Shown here in pieces: positions 34,733 to 44,289 of a DNA stretch of 64,000 nucleotides (within the stretch, counting starts at the first letter, position 1; each line of letters starts with the position of its first letter). Source of the DNA: Cherax quadricarinatus (Eukaryota; Arthropoda; Malacostraca; Decapoda; Parastacidae); NCBI RefSeq assembly GCF_038502225.1, contig NW_027197012.1, positions 1-64,000 of the forward strand. The letters run 5' to 3'. The position numbers and the translations under genes are program-made. The notes beneath the pieces were generated by a model. That model saw only the letters and a list, made by a program, of their open reading frames with translations, did no database searches and was not told where the DNA came from.

Positions 34733-35084
34733 TCTGGCCAAAGTTGGAACTCTTGCCACGATACTAACCACGGAACTGGTGGGGATTTAACCCCATGTCG
34801 AGTGAGCCATGATACTGTTTAGTATCAGATGCCTGAAGAACTTCAACATTTATAAAAATGCGTGAAAATTTGTTTTTTAGTGAATGAGGGCTTTAAAAAG
34901 TTTAATTTCTCTCTCAGTAGTTATTACAGGAAGACTGGTAAAAGTTTTAGTTATGTGTGTCGTTAGCAAGTTGGAGAGGGAGCCAGGAAATGCAGGGAAG
35001 CGTAGGGCCGTAGCTTGTAGAGAAGTGATGAGGGTCCTAGACCAGCCATCCACGGCTTTACTGCCCTAACTTTACGTGCTGTGG
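34733..35084. other. Unassigned spacer with a possible SINE remnant
   Basis: GGTGGGGATTTAACCCCATG at about 34778-34797 resembles the complement of the family-B SINE B box, but only weakly. Nothing else is recognised. Confidence 0.35.
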
Positions 35085-36045
35085 AGTGGTGGTGTGGTGG
35101 TGGTTATGTGGTTGTGGTGTTGATATGGTGTGGTTGTGATGTGGTGGTGGTAGTAGTGGTGTGTTGTAGTGGTGGTGGGTGGTAGTGGTGTGTTGTAGTG
35201 GTGGTGGTAGTGGTGTGTTGTAGTGGTGATGGTGTGTTGTAGTGGTGATGGTGGTGGTACTGGTGTGTGGTGGTAGTGGTGTGTTGTAGTGGTAGTGGTG
35301 CGTTGTAGTGGTGGTGGTAGTGGTGTGCGATGGTAGTGGTGGTGGGTGGTAGTGGTGTGTTGTAGTGGTGGTGGTAGTGGTGTGTTGTAGTGGTGGTGGT
35401 AGTGGTGTGTTGTAGTGGTGGTGGGTGGTAGTGGTGTGTTGTAGTGGTGGTGGGTGGTAGTGGTGTGTTGTAGTGGTGGTGGTACTGGTGTGTGGTGGTA
35501 GTGGTGTGTTGTAGTGGTGGTGGCACTGGTGTGTGGTGGTAGTGGTTTTGTAGTGGTGGTGGTACTGGTGTGTGATGGTAGTGGTGGTGGGTGGTAGTGG
35601 TGTGTTGTAGTGGTGGTGGTACTGGTGTGTGGTGGTAGTGGTGTGTTGTAGTGGTGGTGGTACTGGTGTGTGGTGGTAGTGATGTGTTGTAGTGATGGTG
35701 GTACTGGTGTGTGGTGGTAGTGGTGTGTTGTAGTGGTGGTGGTACTGGTGTGTGGTGGTAGTGGTTTTGTAGTGGTGGTGGTACTGGTGTGCGATGGTAG
35801 TGGTGGTGGGTGGTAGTGGTGTGTTGTAGTGGTGGTGGTACTGGTATGTGGTGGTAGTGGTGTGTTGTAGTGGTGGTGGTACTGGTGTGTGGTGGTAGTG
35901 ATGTGTTGTAGTGGTGGTGGTACTGGTGTGTGGTGGTAGTGGTGTGTTGTAGTGGTGGTGGTACTGGTGTGTGGTGGTAGTGGTGTGTTGTAGTGGTGGT
36001 GGTACTGGTATGTGGTGGTGATGGTACTGATGTGTTGGTAGTAAT
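35085..36045 (+). repeat. GGT-rich minisatellite, ~39-bp units, about 24 copies
   Basis: Units combine GTGTGTTGTAGTGG, TGGTGGTACTGG and TGTGTGGTGGTAGTGG, usually 39 bp, with deletions and inserted TGGTGGTGGG. On the minus strand this reads as His/Thr/Pro/Tyr-rich repeats, an artefact. The plus strand is almost devoid of C, giving strong strand asymmetry. Confidence 0.92.
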
Positions 36046-36277
36046 GGTGATACCCTTGGTACTACTGTACTAAACATAATGAAACAAATGTTTCCAAAAC
36101 ATTGCAACGACATTTCACCCAGATAAGATCAACATTACAATCTCCCCAACAAACATCGTTTCCCTCATAGCAGCGTTGAAAAAAATATTTCTCTCTCAAC
36201 TCTTGACAATATTCAATTTGCAGCTAGCAAATACAACATTAACATTGCAATTTTAAAATGGTATAAAATACCGACAG
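36046..36277. other. Unassigned spacer
   Basis: No gene or repeat recognised. Confidence 0.35.
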
Positions 36278-36529
36278 GTTGTTAGGTAAGACACATATGC
36301 AACAGTTAGGTATCTTTATTTCGAAACGTTTCGCCTACACAGTAGGCTTCTTCAGTCGAGTACAGAAAAGTTGATAGAAGCAGAAGATACTTGAAGACGA
36401 TGTAATCAGTCCTTCAAGTATCTTCTGCTTCTATCAACTTTTCTGTACTCGACTGAAGAAGCCTACTGTGTAGGCGAAACGTTTCGAAATAAAGATACCT
36501 AACTGTTGCATATGTGTCTTACCTAACAA
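36278..36529. repeat. 252-bp near-perfect inverted repeat with two opposed hammerhead-like motifs
   Basis: The arms of about 117 bp are almost identical in reverse complement, from GTTGTTAGGTAAGACACAT to ATGTGTCTTACCTAACAAC, with a spacer of about 16 bp around 36400. Each arm carries CTGAAGA, an extra A, the GCCTAC-TGT-GTAGGC hairpin, and GAAAC: plus strand 36453-36480 and minus strand 36355-36328. Each is followed by GTTTCGAAATAAAG. No ORF. Possibly a foldback transposon or a head-to-head pair of Penelope-type terminal repeats. Confidence 0.88.
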
Positions 36530-36639
36530 CATTAACATTGCAACAAAGTATCAGCCCCGTTCCTACCCATTGTTGTTAACGTTTAGGTTGTAAATGGTGT
36601 GGTGAAACAAGCAAGCTGTGAAAAAGGCCAACTTCTGTA

Positions 36640-36715
36640 CGGTTCAGGACATTTATTAAAGGAAACGTTTTTCCATTCGTGGTGAAACGTTTACTTTAAT
36701 AAATGTCCTGAACCG
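36640..36715. repeat. 76-bp hairpin with GAAACG/AATAAA
   Basis: The left arm CGGTTCAGGACATTTATTAA and the right arm TTAATAAATGTCCTGAACCG are exact complements. The inner part has GGTGAAACGTTTACTTTAATAAA on the plus strand. It is a smaller relative of the inverted repeats at 8157 and 36278. Confidence 0.85.
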
Positions 36716-37991
36716 TGTCTATTTCAGCTGATATCAGCGTGCCTCGTTGTGCTCCCGGCTTTCTGGTGTTTTCACGGTCGCTCTTACGTGCTAGAACTTT
36801 AATTTGTGTCATCAATCCTATACGATACATCCCTCTAGCGCCTGGAACCAATCTTGGGCGGAAAACATTATATACTGAGTCAAAAAAGGAGAATTAGTGT
36901 GCATTACCTAGCAGAGTTTACTGCCAGAGGGGAATCATAGGCCTGTTTCCCGTGTGAAAAAAAAATAATAATTGAACGTTGTGTCAGAGGAAAGAAAGTC
37001 TCCCTGAAACATTGAGTATACATAGTGTATAGTGTATACTACAGTGGCTCCCTAGTATATTGATGATAAAGGCTAAAGTGTCATTTGAAAACAGGTGAAT
37101 TTGTAAATGAAGTGATAAGCCTATAGAGGCAGGTGCCAGAAGTCGCCAGAAACTTACCACAGGTCAGCTGTTTTTAATAATCTTCCTGGCCTGCTAGTGT
37201 ACTCGCATATAATCTAGTGATACCAGTGAATAGCAGAATACAGTGTTGTAGTAGCAACTAACCAGTATTATAATGGTACTTAGTGGAGTGGAGTGACTTT
37301 CATTAGTTTCATTTTCTTGAAATACGAGACGTTACTGTGAATTTCATATAACCTGTAGTTACCAGCGGTCGCAATATACACAACGAGAAGCAATTATTAC
37401 TACAGAAAAAGCGTCCTTCCTCCAAAATTTGCACCAGTCAACTATAGTGATAATATAGCATTTATTGTGGTGGAGACGGAAAAACAAAAATAGAAAAGCC
37501 AGATACAGCGATTGATAAACAAAGAGGTCGACTGTACGTCATTGTAGGAGCTGCCAGATATCACCGGCTCTTCAACACGCAAGTTATACTTTTGTATCAG
37601 TCAAATCACATATTACTCGGGTAGATAATTTCCAGTAGATCCTTCATGTGTTAGCTCAAATCACCGACCAGTATGTTTTAAATAAGTGACCCACTGATCA
37701 GAGCAGATCGACTGGTCCGAACCCTTGACTGGTCCGAACCCTTGACTGGTCCGAACCCGGGACTGGTTTCAAACAGTTTCGTTGGACAATAAAGCAGACT
37801 GTAAACGGATGGGTTTGTAGGCGCCCTTATAAACACAAACATTAAAAATCAGGAACGTGACGGTAAGCTGTCCAATATACAAAAAGAGTTAGAAACAGAA
37901 ATACAAATAGCTAGAGCTTCATTTAAGGTTATTAATATAATATTCAAGAGGTTGCTAGTAGACTTGCAGTAAATCAACCATTCAAATCATT
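36716..37991 (+). other. Probable 5' UTR of the two-ORF LINE
   Basis: About 1.28 kb without significant ORFs before the ORF1 ATG. At 37709-37760 a 19-bp phrase (GACTGGTCCGAACCCTTGA) repeats about three times, which may be a promoter-like tandem repeat. The true 5' end of the element is not visible. Confidence 0.45.
37709..37760 (+). repeat. 19-bp tandem repeat, about 3 copies, in the LINE leader
   Basis: GACTGGTCCGAACCCTTGA occurs twice, then GACTGGTCCGAACCCGG. It lies about 230 bp before the ORF1 start. LINE promoters often contain short tandem units, but function here is only inferred. Confidence 0.7.
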
Positions 37992-39239
37992 ATGAAGCTG
38001 TGTGTAGTCTGTGGTCAGTCAAACAAACGGGCTACCACATGGATAAATTGTCATTTTTGTGGAAATTGGTGTCACGCTCCTTGTGCAGATATCCCAGAAC
38101 TAGCTACAAGCAGTATTAAAACAGAGAAGTGTTTTTGGGTATGCCCAAATGAGGAAAATCTGTGGACTAAAATCACAAGGGTATTAAAAGAGGATAACAT
38201 CAAAGCTGCTTTCATAGAAAACCTGGAAGCTTTCTACAACAGATGGGAACATAAAAAGTCCGGGCTGAATGGTACTGCCCTTGATACTGGCCATGTAGTC
38301 ACAAACTGTAAGGCTGGAGGTGATGTCCTGGTAGTCAGTGGAGGTGCTGTCCTGGGAGACAGTAATGGTGAAGCTGGAGGTGCTGTCCTGGGAGACAGTA
38401 ATGGTGAAGCTGGAGGTGCTGTCCTGGGAGACAGTAATGGTGAAGCTGGAGGTGCTGTCCTGGGAGACAGAAATGGTGAAGCTGGAGATACTGTCCTGGG
38501 AGACAGTAATGGTGAAGCTGGAGATTTTGTCCAGGTAGTCGGGAATTATACGCAGGAAGGAATACATATAAATGACCTCATAGAGGACAGGAGCCATAGT
38601 AGGGAAACAAGTGTAGTCAAAGATAAGATAAAACCAATATTGCAAACCAGAAATACCGCAGGAAATAGCAAACAAGAGGACTCCAATAGCAATAGTGAGG
38701 ATAAATTACCAAAAACAACTGGTGGGAGCTCCATTGTTGGTGCTAAGGAGGATAGGAATAAGACAGGGAAACATGCACCAACAGGGAATACAGTCACAGA
38801 AACCCAAGGCAAACGGAAACCAAGCCTGTGCACATACTATGCACTTGGTATCTGCTGGCATGGGAAATCTGGAAAAACAGATGGGACATGCAACTATGAC
38901 CACCCTAGAAAATGTCATGCCCATATGACAACAGGAAAATGCAAACTCCCTTCCTGTAAGCTTTTTCACCCTGAAATGTGTACCTCTTCAGTACAGGAAA
39001 GACTGTGCTATAACTTAAATTGCCAGGCATACCATCTAAAGGGGACAAAAAGATACAAAACATCCAGGCCATGGGAAAACCTGGGTAGCCACAGCCACTC
39101 AAGAGGGAGAGGTTTTTTAGTGCCAGGAAGGAAAAAAAACTGGCAGGAAATGGCAGAAATCGTACACCAAATCCAGTCATTCCTGGAGTGGAACCACAGT
39201 CGATGGCCTCCACTCCAAACCAACAGATACAGATACTAA
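37992..39239 (+). CDS. LINE ORF1: PHD-like and CCCH zinc-finger protein
   Basis: 415 residues from ATG at 37992. Residues 4-51 form a PHD-like finger (CVVC at 4-7, CHFC at 20-23, HAPC at 28-31, then CFWVC). PHD-type fingers are known in ORF1 of CR1-group LINEs. Residues about 116-177 are five copies of a 12-residue repeat (GGAVLGDSNGEA, 36 bp of DNA each), a tandem duplication inside the gene. Three Cys/His clusters near residues 280, 307 and 330 (CTYYALGICWHG, CHAHMTTGKCKLPSCKLFH, CTSSVQERLCYNLNCQAYH) look like CCCH fingers. The protein probably coats the element RNA. It ends with TAA at 39237-39239, whose last A is the first base of the ORF2 ATG. No disabling mutation was seen. Confidence 0.82.
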   Translation: MKLCVVCGQSNKRATTWINCHFCGNWCHAPCADIPELATSSIKTEKCFWVCPNEENLWTKITRVLKEDNIKAAFIENLEAFYNRWEHKKSGLNGTALDTGHVVTNCKAGGDVLVVSGGAVLGDSNGEAGGAVLGDSNGEAGGAVLGDSNGEAGGAVLGDRNGEAGDTVLGDSNGEAGDFVQVVGNYTQEGIHINDLIEDRSHSRETSVVKDKIKPILQTRNTAGNSKQEDSNSNSEDKLPKTTGGSSIVGAKEDRNKTGKHAPTGNTVTETQGKRKPSLCTYYALGICWHGKSGKTDGTCNYDHPRKCHAHMTTGKCKLPSCKLFHPEMCTSSVQERLCYNLNCQAYHLKGTKRYKTSRPWENLGSHSHSRGRGFLVPGRKKNWQEMAEIVHQIQSFLEWNHSRWPPLQTNRYRY

Positions 39240-42200
39240 TGCCGGAAAAAAAATCCCCCCCCAGTACCAACAATACCACCAGTCCGATAACATTCTTCTT
39301 TGCAAATATACAGGGTCTAAAGCCAGCAATAAACAACAAAATACCTTTCATCCGTGGACTGCTTGCAGAGGCAAAGGCAATGTTCGCGGCTTTCACTGAG
39401 ACCCACATAAAGGATCACTTGGACAACGAAATATGGATCCCAGGTTACAACCTATACAGATGTGACAGAGTGAACAGGCAAAAGGGGGGGGTTGGCCTGT
39501 ACATTGCAGAGTCACTTGTTTGCACAGAACTGCTTAATGCCTCAAATGACGTAGTGGAAGTTTTAGCAGTAAAGGTCGAGAACCAAAACCTAGTCATTGT
39601 GGTAGTCTACAAGCCTCCGGATGCAACATCCCAGCAATTCCAGGAACAGCTGTTAAAAATTGACCACTGTCTGGAAAATCTTCCAGCTCCTGCACCCAAC
39701 ATCTTGCTCCTGGGGGATTTCAACTTAAGGCACCTAAAATGGAGGAATATAGCAAATAATATTGTTGCAGTAATAACACCAGGAGGCAGCTCTGATGAAA
39801 ACTCACACTCACACGAGCTTTTAAATCTCTGCACAAAATTCAATTTAAACCAGCAAATAATAGAGCCTACTAGACTGGAGAATACACTAGACCTCATCTT
39901 CACTAACAATGATGATCTGATAAGAAATGTCACCATATCAAAAACAATATACTCAGATCACAACATAATTGAGGTTCAGACATGTATGCGTGGAGCCTCA
40001 GACCGACAAAATGAGACTAGTCACGAGGGAGCATTCACCAAATTCAACTTCAATAACAAAAACATAAAGTGGGACCAAGTAAACCAAGTCCTAACCGATA
40101 TAAGCTGGGAAGATATACTAAGCAACACAGACCCAAACTTATGCCTAGAACAGATTAACTCGGTGGCACTCGATGTATGCACAAGGCTTATTCCTCTAAG
40201 AAAAAGGAGGAGTAGATGTAAAATAGAAAGAGACAGGCGCTCCCTTTACAGGCGACGGAAAAGAATAACAGAGCGGCTAAAAGAGGTCAATATATCAGAA
40301 ATGCGCAGGGAGACACTGGTCAGAGAAATAGCAAGCATCGAACTTAAGCTAAAAGAATCCTTTAGGAGTCAGGAATCGCGGGAAGAACTAAAAGCCATAA
40401 ATGAAATCGAAAGAAACCCAAAGTATTTCTTCTCCTATGCCAAATCAAAATCGAGAACAACGTCCAGTATTGGGCCCCTACTTAAACAAGATGGGTCCTA
40501 CACAGATGACAGCAAGGAAATGAGTGAGCTACTCAAGTCCCAATATGACTCAGTTTTTAGCAAGCCGCTAACCAGACTGAGAGTCGAAGATCAAAATGAA
40601 TTTTTTATGAGAGAGCCACAAAATTTGATTAACACAAGCCTATCCGATGTTATCCTGACGCCAAATGACTTCGAACAGGCGATAAATGACATGCCCATGC
40701 ACTCTGCCCCAGGGCCAGACTCATGGAACTCTGTGTTCATCAAGAACTGCAAGAAGCCCCTATCACGAGCCTTTTCCATCCTATGGAGAGGGAGCATGGA
40801 CACGGGGGTCGTCCCTCAGTTACTAAAAACAACAGACATAGCCCCACTCCACAAAGGGGGCAGTAAAGCAACAGCAAAGAACTACAGACCAATAGCACTA
40901 ACATCCCATATCATAAAAATCTTTGAAAGGGTCCTAAGAAGCAAGATCACCACCCATCTAGAAACCCATCAGTTACACAACCCAGGGCAACATGGGTTTA
41001 GAACAGGTCGCTCCTGTCTGTCTCAACTACTGGATCACTACGACAAGGTCCTAAATGCACTAGAAGACAAAAAGAATGCAGATGTAATATATACAGACTT
41101 TGCAAAAGCCTTCGACAAGTGTGACCATGGCGTAATAGCGCACAAAATGCGCGCTAAAGGAATAACAGGAAAAGTTGGTCGATGGATCTATAATTTCCTC
41201 ACTAACAGAACACAGAGAGTAGTCGTCAACAGAGTAAAGTCCGAGGCAGCTACGGTGAAAAGCTCTGTTCCACAAGGCACAGTACTAGCTCCCATCTTGT
41301 TCCTCATCCTCATATCCGACATAGACAAGGATGTCAGCCACAGCACCGTGTCTTCCTTTGCAGATGACACCCGAATCTGCATGACAGTGTCTTCCATTGC
41401 AGACACTGCAAGGCTCCAGGCGGACATCAACCAAATCTTTCAGTGGGCTGCAGAAAACAATATGAAGTTCAACGATGAGAAATTTCAATTACTCAGATAT
41501 GGTAAACATGAGGAAATTAAATCTTCATCAGAGTACAAAACAAATTCTGGCCACAAAATAGAGCGAAACACCAACGTCAAAGACCTGGGAGTGATTATGT
41601 CGGAGGATCTCACCTTCAAGGACCATAACATTGTATCAATCGCATCTGCTAGAAAAATGACAGGATGGATAATGAGAACCTTCAAAACTAGGGAGGCCAA
41701 GCCCATGATGACACTCTTCAGGTCACTTGTTCTATCTAGGCTGGAATATTGCTGCACTCTAACAGCACCTTTCAAGGCAGGTGAAATTGCCGACCTAGAA
41801 AATGTACAGAGAACTTTCACGGCGCGCATAACGGAGATAAAACACCTCAATTACTGGGAGCGCTTGAGGTTTCTAAACCTGTATTCCCTGGAACGCAGGA
41901 GGGAGAGATACATGATTATATACACCTGGAAAATCCTAGAGGGACTAGTACCGAACTTGCACACGAAAATCACTCACTACGAAAGCAAAAGACTTGGCAG
42001 ACGATGCACCATCCCCCCAATGAAAAGCAGGGGTGTCACTAGCACGTTAAGAGACCATACAATAAGTGTCAGGGGACCGAGACTGTTCAACTGCCTCCCA
42101 GCACACATAAGGGGGATTACCAACAGACCCCTGGCAGTCTTCAAGCTGGCACTGGACAAGCACCTAAAGGCAGTTCCTGATCAGCCGGGCTGTGGCTCGT

Positions 42201-42295
42201 ACGTTGGTTTGCGTGCAGCCAGCAGCAACAGCCTGGTTGATCAGGCGCTGATCCACCAGGAGGCCTGGTCACAGACCGGGCCGCGGGGGCGTTGA
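39239..42295 (+). CDS. LINE ORF2: apurinic endonuclease and reverse transcriptase
   Basis: 1018 residues if translation starts at the ATG overlapping the ORF1 stop; the frame is open further upstream with another ATG at 39203. The APE-type endonuclease is at the N-terminus: FFFANIQGLKPAINN, TETHIKDHL, GGVGLYIAES, LLLGDFNLRHLKW, YSDHNIIEV. RT follows with NDMPMHSAPGPDSWNS, NYRPIALTSHIIKIFERVLR, YTDFAKAFDKCDHG, SVPQGTVLAPILFLILISD and catalytic FADD at about 41357-41368. The C-terminal region has LEYCCTLTAPFKAGEIADLE and YWERLRFLNLYSLERRRERY. Nicking and target-primed reverse transcription are its known roles. No stop or frameshift interrupts it, so it may be competent. I place it in the CR1/L2/Daphne group with moderate certainty. 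Confidence 0.9.
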   Translation: MPEKKSPPSTNNTTSPITFFFANIQGLKPAINNKIPFIRGLLAEAKAMFAAFTETHIKDHLDNEIWIPGYNLYRCDRVNRQKGGVGLYIAESLVCTELLNASNDVVEVLAVKVENQNLVIVVVYKPPDATSQQFQEQLLKIDHCLENLPAPAPNILLLGDFNLRHLKWRNIANNIVAVITPGGSSDENSHSHELLNLCTKFNLNQQIIEPTRLENTLDLIFTNNDDLIRNVTISKTIYSDHNIIEVQTCMRGASDRQNETSHEGAFTKFNFNNKNIKWDQVNQVLTDISWEDILSNTDPNLCLEQINSVALDVCTRLIPLRKRRSRCKIERDRRSLYRRRKRITERLKEVNISEMRRETLVREIASIELKLKESFRSQESREELKAINEIERNPKYFFSYAKSKSRTTSSIGPLLKQDGSYTDDSKEMSELLKSQYDSVFSKPLTRLRVEDQNEFFMREPQNLINTSLSDVILTPNDFEQAINDMPMHSAPGPDSWNSVFIKNCKKPLSRAFSILWRGSMDTGVVPQLLKTTDIAPLHKGGSKATAKNYRPIALTSHIIKIFERVLRSKITTHLETHQLHNPGQHGFRTGRSCLSQLLDHYDKVLNALEDKKNADVIYTDFAKAFDKCDHGVIAHKMRAKGITGKVGRWIYNFLTNRTQRVVVNRVKSEAATVKSSVPQGTVLAPILFLILISDIDKDVSHSTVSSFADDTRICMTVSSIADTARLQADINQIFQWAAENNMKFNDEKFQLLRYGKHEEIKSSSEYKTNSGHKIERNTNVKDLGVIMSEDLTFKDHNIVSIASARKMTGWIMRTFKTREAKPMMTLFRSLVLSRLEYCCTLTAPFKAGEIADLENVQRTFTARITEIKHLNYWERLRFLNLYSLERRRERYMIIYTWKILEGLVPNLHTKITHYESKRLGRRCTIPPMKSRGVTSTLRDHTISVRGPRLFNCLPAHIRGITNRPLAVFKLALDKHLKAVPDQPGCGSYVGLRAASSNSLVDQALIHQEAWSQTGPRGR

Positions 42296-42332
42296 CCCCC
42301 GAAACTCTCTCCAGGTAAACTCCAGGTAAAGC

Positions 42333-42439
42333 TAACAGCACTAAGGCGTATCTTTATGTTCGTATCTCCTACCTTCTAAATAAGTTTATTCAGGTATACA
42401 CAAATACAGTTACATAGATTACATAGCAGCATATGTGTA
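42333..42439. other. Unassigned spacer
   Basis: Short AT-rich spacer between the LINE 3' end and a SINE fragment. Confidence 0.35.
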
Positions 42440-42492
42440 GAGAACTTGGGATAACCCAAAAAAGTCAATGTGACTTATTTCCATTGGGCTCG
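42440..42492 (-). mobile_element. Family-A SINE body fragment
   Basis: GGATAACCCAAAAAAGTCA and CTTATTTCCATTGGG match the body of the SINEs at 19322 and 61178. Only about 50 bp remain. Confidence 0.65.
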
Positions 42493-42602
42493 ACAGTAGA
42501 AGCAACAAAACCCAATTACCCAACCAACCAATCAAATCAAGAATATTGTTTGAAACAAGTGCATTTTCCCAGGATACACTTGATTCTCAGTGTAAATGAA
42601 GC

Positions 42603-42691
42603 ATACACAAATAACCCGCACATAGAGAGGAATTTACGACAACGTTTCGGTCCGACTTAGACCATTTACAGTGTGCGGGTTATTTGTGTAT
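42603..42691 (-). repeat. Hairpin with degenerate hammerhead-like core
   Basis: Arms ATACACAAATAACCCGCACA and TGTGCGGGTTATTTGTGTAT close the structure. Inside, on the minus strand, CTGTAAAT, a GGTC/GACC hairpin, GAAAC, GTTGTC and GTAAATTCC follow in order. This is the type I hammerhead plan (stem I as long arms, stem II hairpin, GAAA, short III region, GUC), but CUGANGA is mutated to CUGUAAA and stem III is not convincing. Confidence 0.55.
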
Positions 42692-42762
42692 TGTTCCAGT
42701 CACGGTATTGTGCCTCTTTTTGTTATTAATGAAGCGTATTTAAGTCCCCTTTATGGGAAGCA

Positions 42763-44018
42763 TAACTAGCAACACCAGTAATATTTACTAGTAACACCAG
42801 TAATATCAACCTGTAACACTAGTAACACCAGTAATATTAACCTGTAACACTAGTAACACCAGTAATATTAACCTGTAACACTAGTAACACCAGTAATATT
42901 AACCTGTAACACTAGTAACACCAGTAATATTAACCTGTAACACTAGTAACACCAGTAATATTAACCTGTAACACTAGTAACACCAGTAATATTAACCTGT
43001 AACACTAGTAACACCAGTAATATTAACCTGTAACACTAGTAACACCAGTAACATCAACCTGTAACACTAGTAACACCAGTAATATTAACCTGTAACACTA
43101 GTAACACCAGTAATATTAACCTGTAACACTAGTAACACCAGTAATATTAACCTGTAACACTAGTAACACCAGTAATATTAACCTGTAACACTAGTAACAC
43201 CAGTAACATCAACCTGTAACACTAGTAACACCAGTAATATTAACCTGTAACACTAGTAACACCAGTAATATTAACCTGTAACACTAGTAACACCAGTAAT
43301 ATTAACCTGTAACACTAGTAACACCAGTAATATCAAAGTGTAACACTAGTAACACCAGTAATATTAACCTGTAACACTAGTAACACCAGTAATATCAAAG
43401 TGTAACACTAGTAACACCAGTAATATTAACCTGTAACACTAGTAACACCAGTAATATCAACCTGTAGCACTAGTAATACCAGTAATATTAACCTGTAACA
43501 CTAGTAACACCAGTAATATCAACCTGTAACACTAGTAACACCAGTAATATTAACCTGTAACACTAGTAACACCAGTAATATCAACCTGTAACACTAGTAA
43601 CACCAGTAATATCAACCTGTAACACTAGTAACACCAGTAATATTAACCTGTAACACTAGTAACACCAGTAATATCAACCTGTAACACTAGTAACACCAGT
43701 AATATTAACCTGTAACACTAGTAACACCAGTAATATTAACCTGTAACACTAGTAACACCAGTAATATTAACCTGTAACACTAGTAACACCAGTAATATTA
43801 ACCTGTAACACTAGTAACACCAGTAATATTAACCTGTAACAATAGTAACACCAGTAATATTAACCTGTAACACTAGTAACACCAGTAATATTAACCTGTA
43901 ACACTAGTAACACCAGTAACATTAACCTGTAACACTAGTAACACCAGTAATATTAACCTGTAACACTAGTAACACCAGTAATATTAACTAGCAACACCGG
44001 TAATATTAACCTGTAACA
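42763..44018 (+). repeat. 31-bp minisatellite, about 40 copies
   Basis: The unit contains AACACTAGTAACACCAGTAA followed by TATTAACCTGT. Variants (TATCAACC, TATCAAAGTG, ACATCAACC) recur in pairs, indicating duplication of several units at a time. Each unit has an ACTAGT palindrome. Confidence 0.95.
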
Positions 44019-44289
44019 CAATTAATACTTTAACACTACTATAAGTTATTGATTATATTAATATTCGTGAATTTTAATAAAACATTAAATATTGATGTCC
44101 GTATAATGTAACAAGAAAGGTACTGTACAGTAAACTCGTTTAAACATGAACGTGAAATCATGCATCTGTAATCACTATAATTTGTCTCCTGTTAACAATT
44201 ATACGTATAATTATCTGGGTAATGATACGTGAAATTATATATAAGTGAGTATATTTTTAGGTTTATCTTCCTTATTTTTAATGGTGTAA
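44019..44289. other. Unassigned AT-rich spacer
   Basis: No gene or repeat recognised between two minisatellites. Confidence 0.35.

Larger units (their letters stand above)
36716..42332 (+). mobile_element. Nearly full-length two-ORF LINE (CR1/L2 group)
   Basis: Leader, ORF1, TAATG junction, ORF2 and a very short 3' UTR ending in the directly repeated CTCCAGGTAAA at about 42310-42332. A short tandem repeat instead of poly-A at the 3' end fits CR1-group LINEs. The 5' border is uncertain and no target duplication was found. Confidence 0.75.

Noticed and set aside
24929..34822. Giant repetitive proteins of 700-1900 codons
   Set aside because: The consensus repeat lacks stop codons in all three plus frames, so these overlapping ORFs are expected without selection.
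35058..36113. His/Tyr/Pro-rich 351-codon protein on the minus strand
   Set aside because: A translation of the 39-bp GGT-rich minisatellite; no domain beyond the repeat.
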